Below are positions 5,994 to 6,955 of a stretch of 6,955 nucleotides of DNA, piece after piece; within the stretch, counting starts at the first letter, position 1; the number at the start of each line of letters is the position of its first letter. The notes under the pieces are model-generated. The model saw only the letters and a list, made by a program, of their open reading frames with translations. It did no database searches and was not told the DNA's origin. The DNA comes from SZAS-79 sp038329645 (GTDB lineage: Bacteria > Pseudomonadota > Gammaproteobacteria > Burkholderiales > SG8-39): contig JBBQNG010000231.1 of the NCBI GenBank assembly GCA_038329645.1, positions 1 to 6,955 on the forward strand, in the 5' to 3' direction. A program made the translations under genes and the position numbers.

Positions 5994-6400
5994 GCAGCAT
6001 CGGCCAGGCCCCGCGGCACCGCATCCTGATCGTGGACGACGAGGAATCGACGCGCCTGCTGCTCGCCCGCCTCCTCACCACCGAGATGGATGTCGAGGTC
6101 ACGCTGGCCGGCACATGCGAGCAGGCGGTGCGGCTGGGCGGCGGCTTTGCCTACGACGCGATCCTGCTCGACCTGATGATGCCCGGCATCGGCGGCTTCG
6201 GCGTGCTGAAGGAGCTGCGTGCCCGCTCGCCCAACGCGGCGACGCCGATCATCGTGGTGTCGGTGATCTCCGAGCCCGACTCCGTGAGCCGCTGCATGGC
6301 GGCCGGGGCGAGCGCCTACCTGGTGAAGCCCGTCGAGCGCAATTCCCTCATCTCGACGCTGAGGGCGCAGATCGCCGCCCGCAGCCGTCCCGGGACCTGA
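5990..6400 (+). CDS. Stand-alone CheY-like response regulator receiver
   Basis: The 136-residue protein consists of one receiver domain with no output domain. The acidic pocket is Asp16-Asp17 (ILIVDDEES), the phosphoacceptor is Asp61 (AILLDLMMPG), the switch residues are Ser91 (IIVVSV) and Tyr110 (ASAYLVKP), and the conserved lysine is Lys113. All catalytic positions are intact, so it should be phosphorylatable. The GTG start at 5990 overlaps the HAD stop codon by four bases, which supports it over later starts and suggests translational coupling. No histidine kinase, chemotaxis or diguanylate cyclase gene is nearby, so its partner is encoded elsewhere. Single-domain receivers act by protein-protein contact, as phosphorelay intermediates or motility switches; which applies here cannot be told. 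Confidence 0.93.
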   Translation: MSSIGQAPRHRILIVDDEESTRLLLARLLTTEMDVEVTLAGTCEQAVRLGGGFAYDAILLDLMMPGIGGFGVLKELRARSPNAATPIIVVSVISEPDSVSRCMAAGASAYLVKPVERNSLISTLRAQIAARSRPGT

Positions 6401-6406
6401 AACCGC

Positions 6407-6413
6407 AAGAGGA
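6407..6413 (+). promoter_or_regulatory. Ribosome binding site of the RidA-family gene
   Basis: AAGAGGA lies four bases before the ATG at 6418 and is the clearest Shine-Dalgarno sequence on the plus strand of this window. It fixes the start of the RidA-family gene. Confidence 0.65.
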
Positions 6414-6417
6414 CCGC

Positions 6418-6801
6418 ATGGCCGAAATCCGCATCTACAACCCCGATTCGCTCGGCGCGCCGCTGGGCCAGTACTCGCACGTCACGCGCGTAAAAGCCGC
6501 CGAGACGCTCTATATCGCGGGCATGCTCGCGCCGGGGGACGATTTCGACACCCAGTGCAGCGGGATATTCCGCAGCATCGAGGCCGCGCTGAAGTCGGCC
6601 GGCGCGGAATGGGGCAACGTCGCCCAGTTCACCACGTACCTCGTGCATTCGCAGGACATCCCGAAGTTCATGGCCTGGCGGCTGCGCGAATTCCCGAAGA
6701 TGTTTCCCGGCGGCAAGTACCCGCCGAACACCCTCCTGATCGTCGACCGGCTGGTGCAGGAGCAATTCCTGGTCGAGGTCCAGACCATCGCGGCCCTTTG
6801 A
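6418..6801 (+). CDS. RidA/YjgF/UK114-family protein
   Basis: The 127-residue protein spans one whole Rid domain. Family members are trimeric; archetypal RidA deaminates reactive enamine/imine intermediates from PLP enzymes. Visible features are the early strand YSHVTRVKAAETLYIAGMLA (19-38), the helix with IFRSIEAALKSAGA (50-63), the segment NVAQFTTYLV (67-76), and the end NTLLIVDRLVQEQFLVEVQTIAAL (104-127). Arg111 in VDRL aligns with the carboxylate-binding Arg105 of E. coli RidA, so imine deaminase activity is possible. The usual VEIEA tail is VEVQT here, so the second acidic residue is Gln122, which suggests a Rid subgroup other than classic RidA. It starts 17 bases after the receiver gene with a good ribosome site and is probably the last gene of that cluster. 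Confidence 0.9.
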   Translation: MAEIRIYNPDSLGAPLGQYSHVTRVKAAETLYIAGMLAPGDDFDTQCSGIFRSIEAALKSAGAEWGNVAQFTTYLVHSQDIPKFMAWRLREFPKMFPGGKYPPNTLLIVDRLVQEQFLVEVQTIAAL

Positions 6802-6830
6802 ATTCGCCGAATTCAGTTTCGTAGACTGAA
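6799..6830. repeat. Two overlapping small hairpins after the RidA-family gene
   Basis: TGAATTC-GCC-GAATTCA (6799-6815) is a 7-base stem with a 3-base loop that includes the stop codon of the RidA-family gene. TTCAGT-N7-ACTGAA (6812-6830) is a 6-base stem sharing four bases with the first, so both cannot form together. Neither is followed by a T-run, so intrinsic termination is weakly supported, though the place between convergent genes fits. Confidence 0.3.
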
Positions 6831-6868
6831 GCGGGGCGCAGCTCTTCGGGCAATTCGGATAACAGTTT

Positions 6869-6878
6869 CGCTATAGCG
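6869..6878. repeat. Ten-base palindrome in convergent spacer
   Basis: CGCTATAGCG is a perfect palindrome four bases from the stop codon of the minus-strand gene at the right edge. It has no loop and no T-run. It might help end or stabilise transcripts, but nothing more can be said. Confidence 0.2.
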
Positions 6879-6882
6879 CTCC

Positions 6883-6955
6883 TTAGTCCGGCTTCGCGCC
6901 GGAAACCTTGACGAGCCGGGCATACAGCGCTTTCTCGGTTTCGATGAAGGCGGTA
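6883..6955 (-). CDS. C-terminus of a Bug/TctC-type substrate-binding protein (partial)
   Basis: Reading leftwards from the right edge, 23 codons (starting TAFIETEKALYARLVKVSG and ending AKPD) lead to TAA at 6885-6883. The pattern of an F-I-x-x-E helix, then Y/W-A-x-x-V-K-x-S-G-A-K and a short acidic end, is the usual C-terminus of Bug-family periplasmic solute-binding proteins of tripartite tricarboxylate transporters, which are very numerous in Burkholderiales. The rest of the gene is beyond the window, so domain, signal peptide and start cannot be checked. The gene converges on the RidA-family gene. Confidence 0.5.
   Translation of the reverse strand, partial: TAFIETEKALYARLVKVSGAKPD

Overview
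This is a GC-rich chromosomal window whose gene order and protein sequences point to a betaproteobacterium. The indicators are an exbB-exbD-lpxK cluster placed divergently from xseA, a Bug-type solute-binding protein tail at the right edge, and -10-like elements shortly upstream of most genes. No tRNA, rRNA, CRISPR array, insertion sequence or phage gene is visible. Family assignments rest on motif recognition by eye; no database search was possible.

Left arm, minus strand (1-2057): exbB, exbD and lpxK run leftwards as a tight operon. exbB and exbD overlap by four bases. lpxK follows exbD in the same reading frame, separated by a single TAA, with no ATG, GTG or TTG where its N-terminus should begin. 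ExbB and ExbD form a proton-driven inner-membrane motor. LpxK phosphorylates the lipid A precursor. The set is an envelope-biogenesis locus, and the last few residues of LpxK lie beyond the left edge.

Central intergenic region (2058-2572): this 515-base spacer between divergent exbB and xseA is the most interesting non-coding part. It holds a compact cluster of DnaA-box sequences, two of them perfect TTATCCACA boxes facing each other five bases apart with a third degenerate box next to them. A locally AT-rich stretch follows, then a fourth near-consensus box, and finally a 6+4+6 inverted repeat just before the likely xseA promoter. The arrangement resembles a DnaA-binding control locus (origin-like or DARS-like).

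Right arm, plus strand (2573-6801): xseA (exonuclease VII large subunit) is followed by a PduO-type cobalamin adenosyltransferase, a secreted SIMPL-domain (DUF541) protein, a type II haloacid-dehalogenase-like HAD hydrolase, a stand-alone CheY-like receiver and a RidA-family protein. The first three have their own -10-like element or short gap upstream. The HAD hydrolase, receiver and RidA genes are packed together (4-base overlap, then a 17-base gap) and are probably co-transcribed.

Right edge (6802-6955): a short convergent spacer contains small hairpins. It is followed by the C-terminal end, on the minus strand, of what looks like a Bug/TctC-type substrate-binding protein.

Nothing here amounts to a clear new system. 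The best leads are the DnaA-box cluster between exbB and xseA, the missing canonical start of lpxK, the possibly leaderless SIMPL gene, and the HAD-receiver-RidA cluster.
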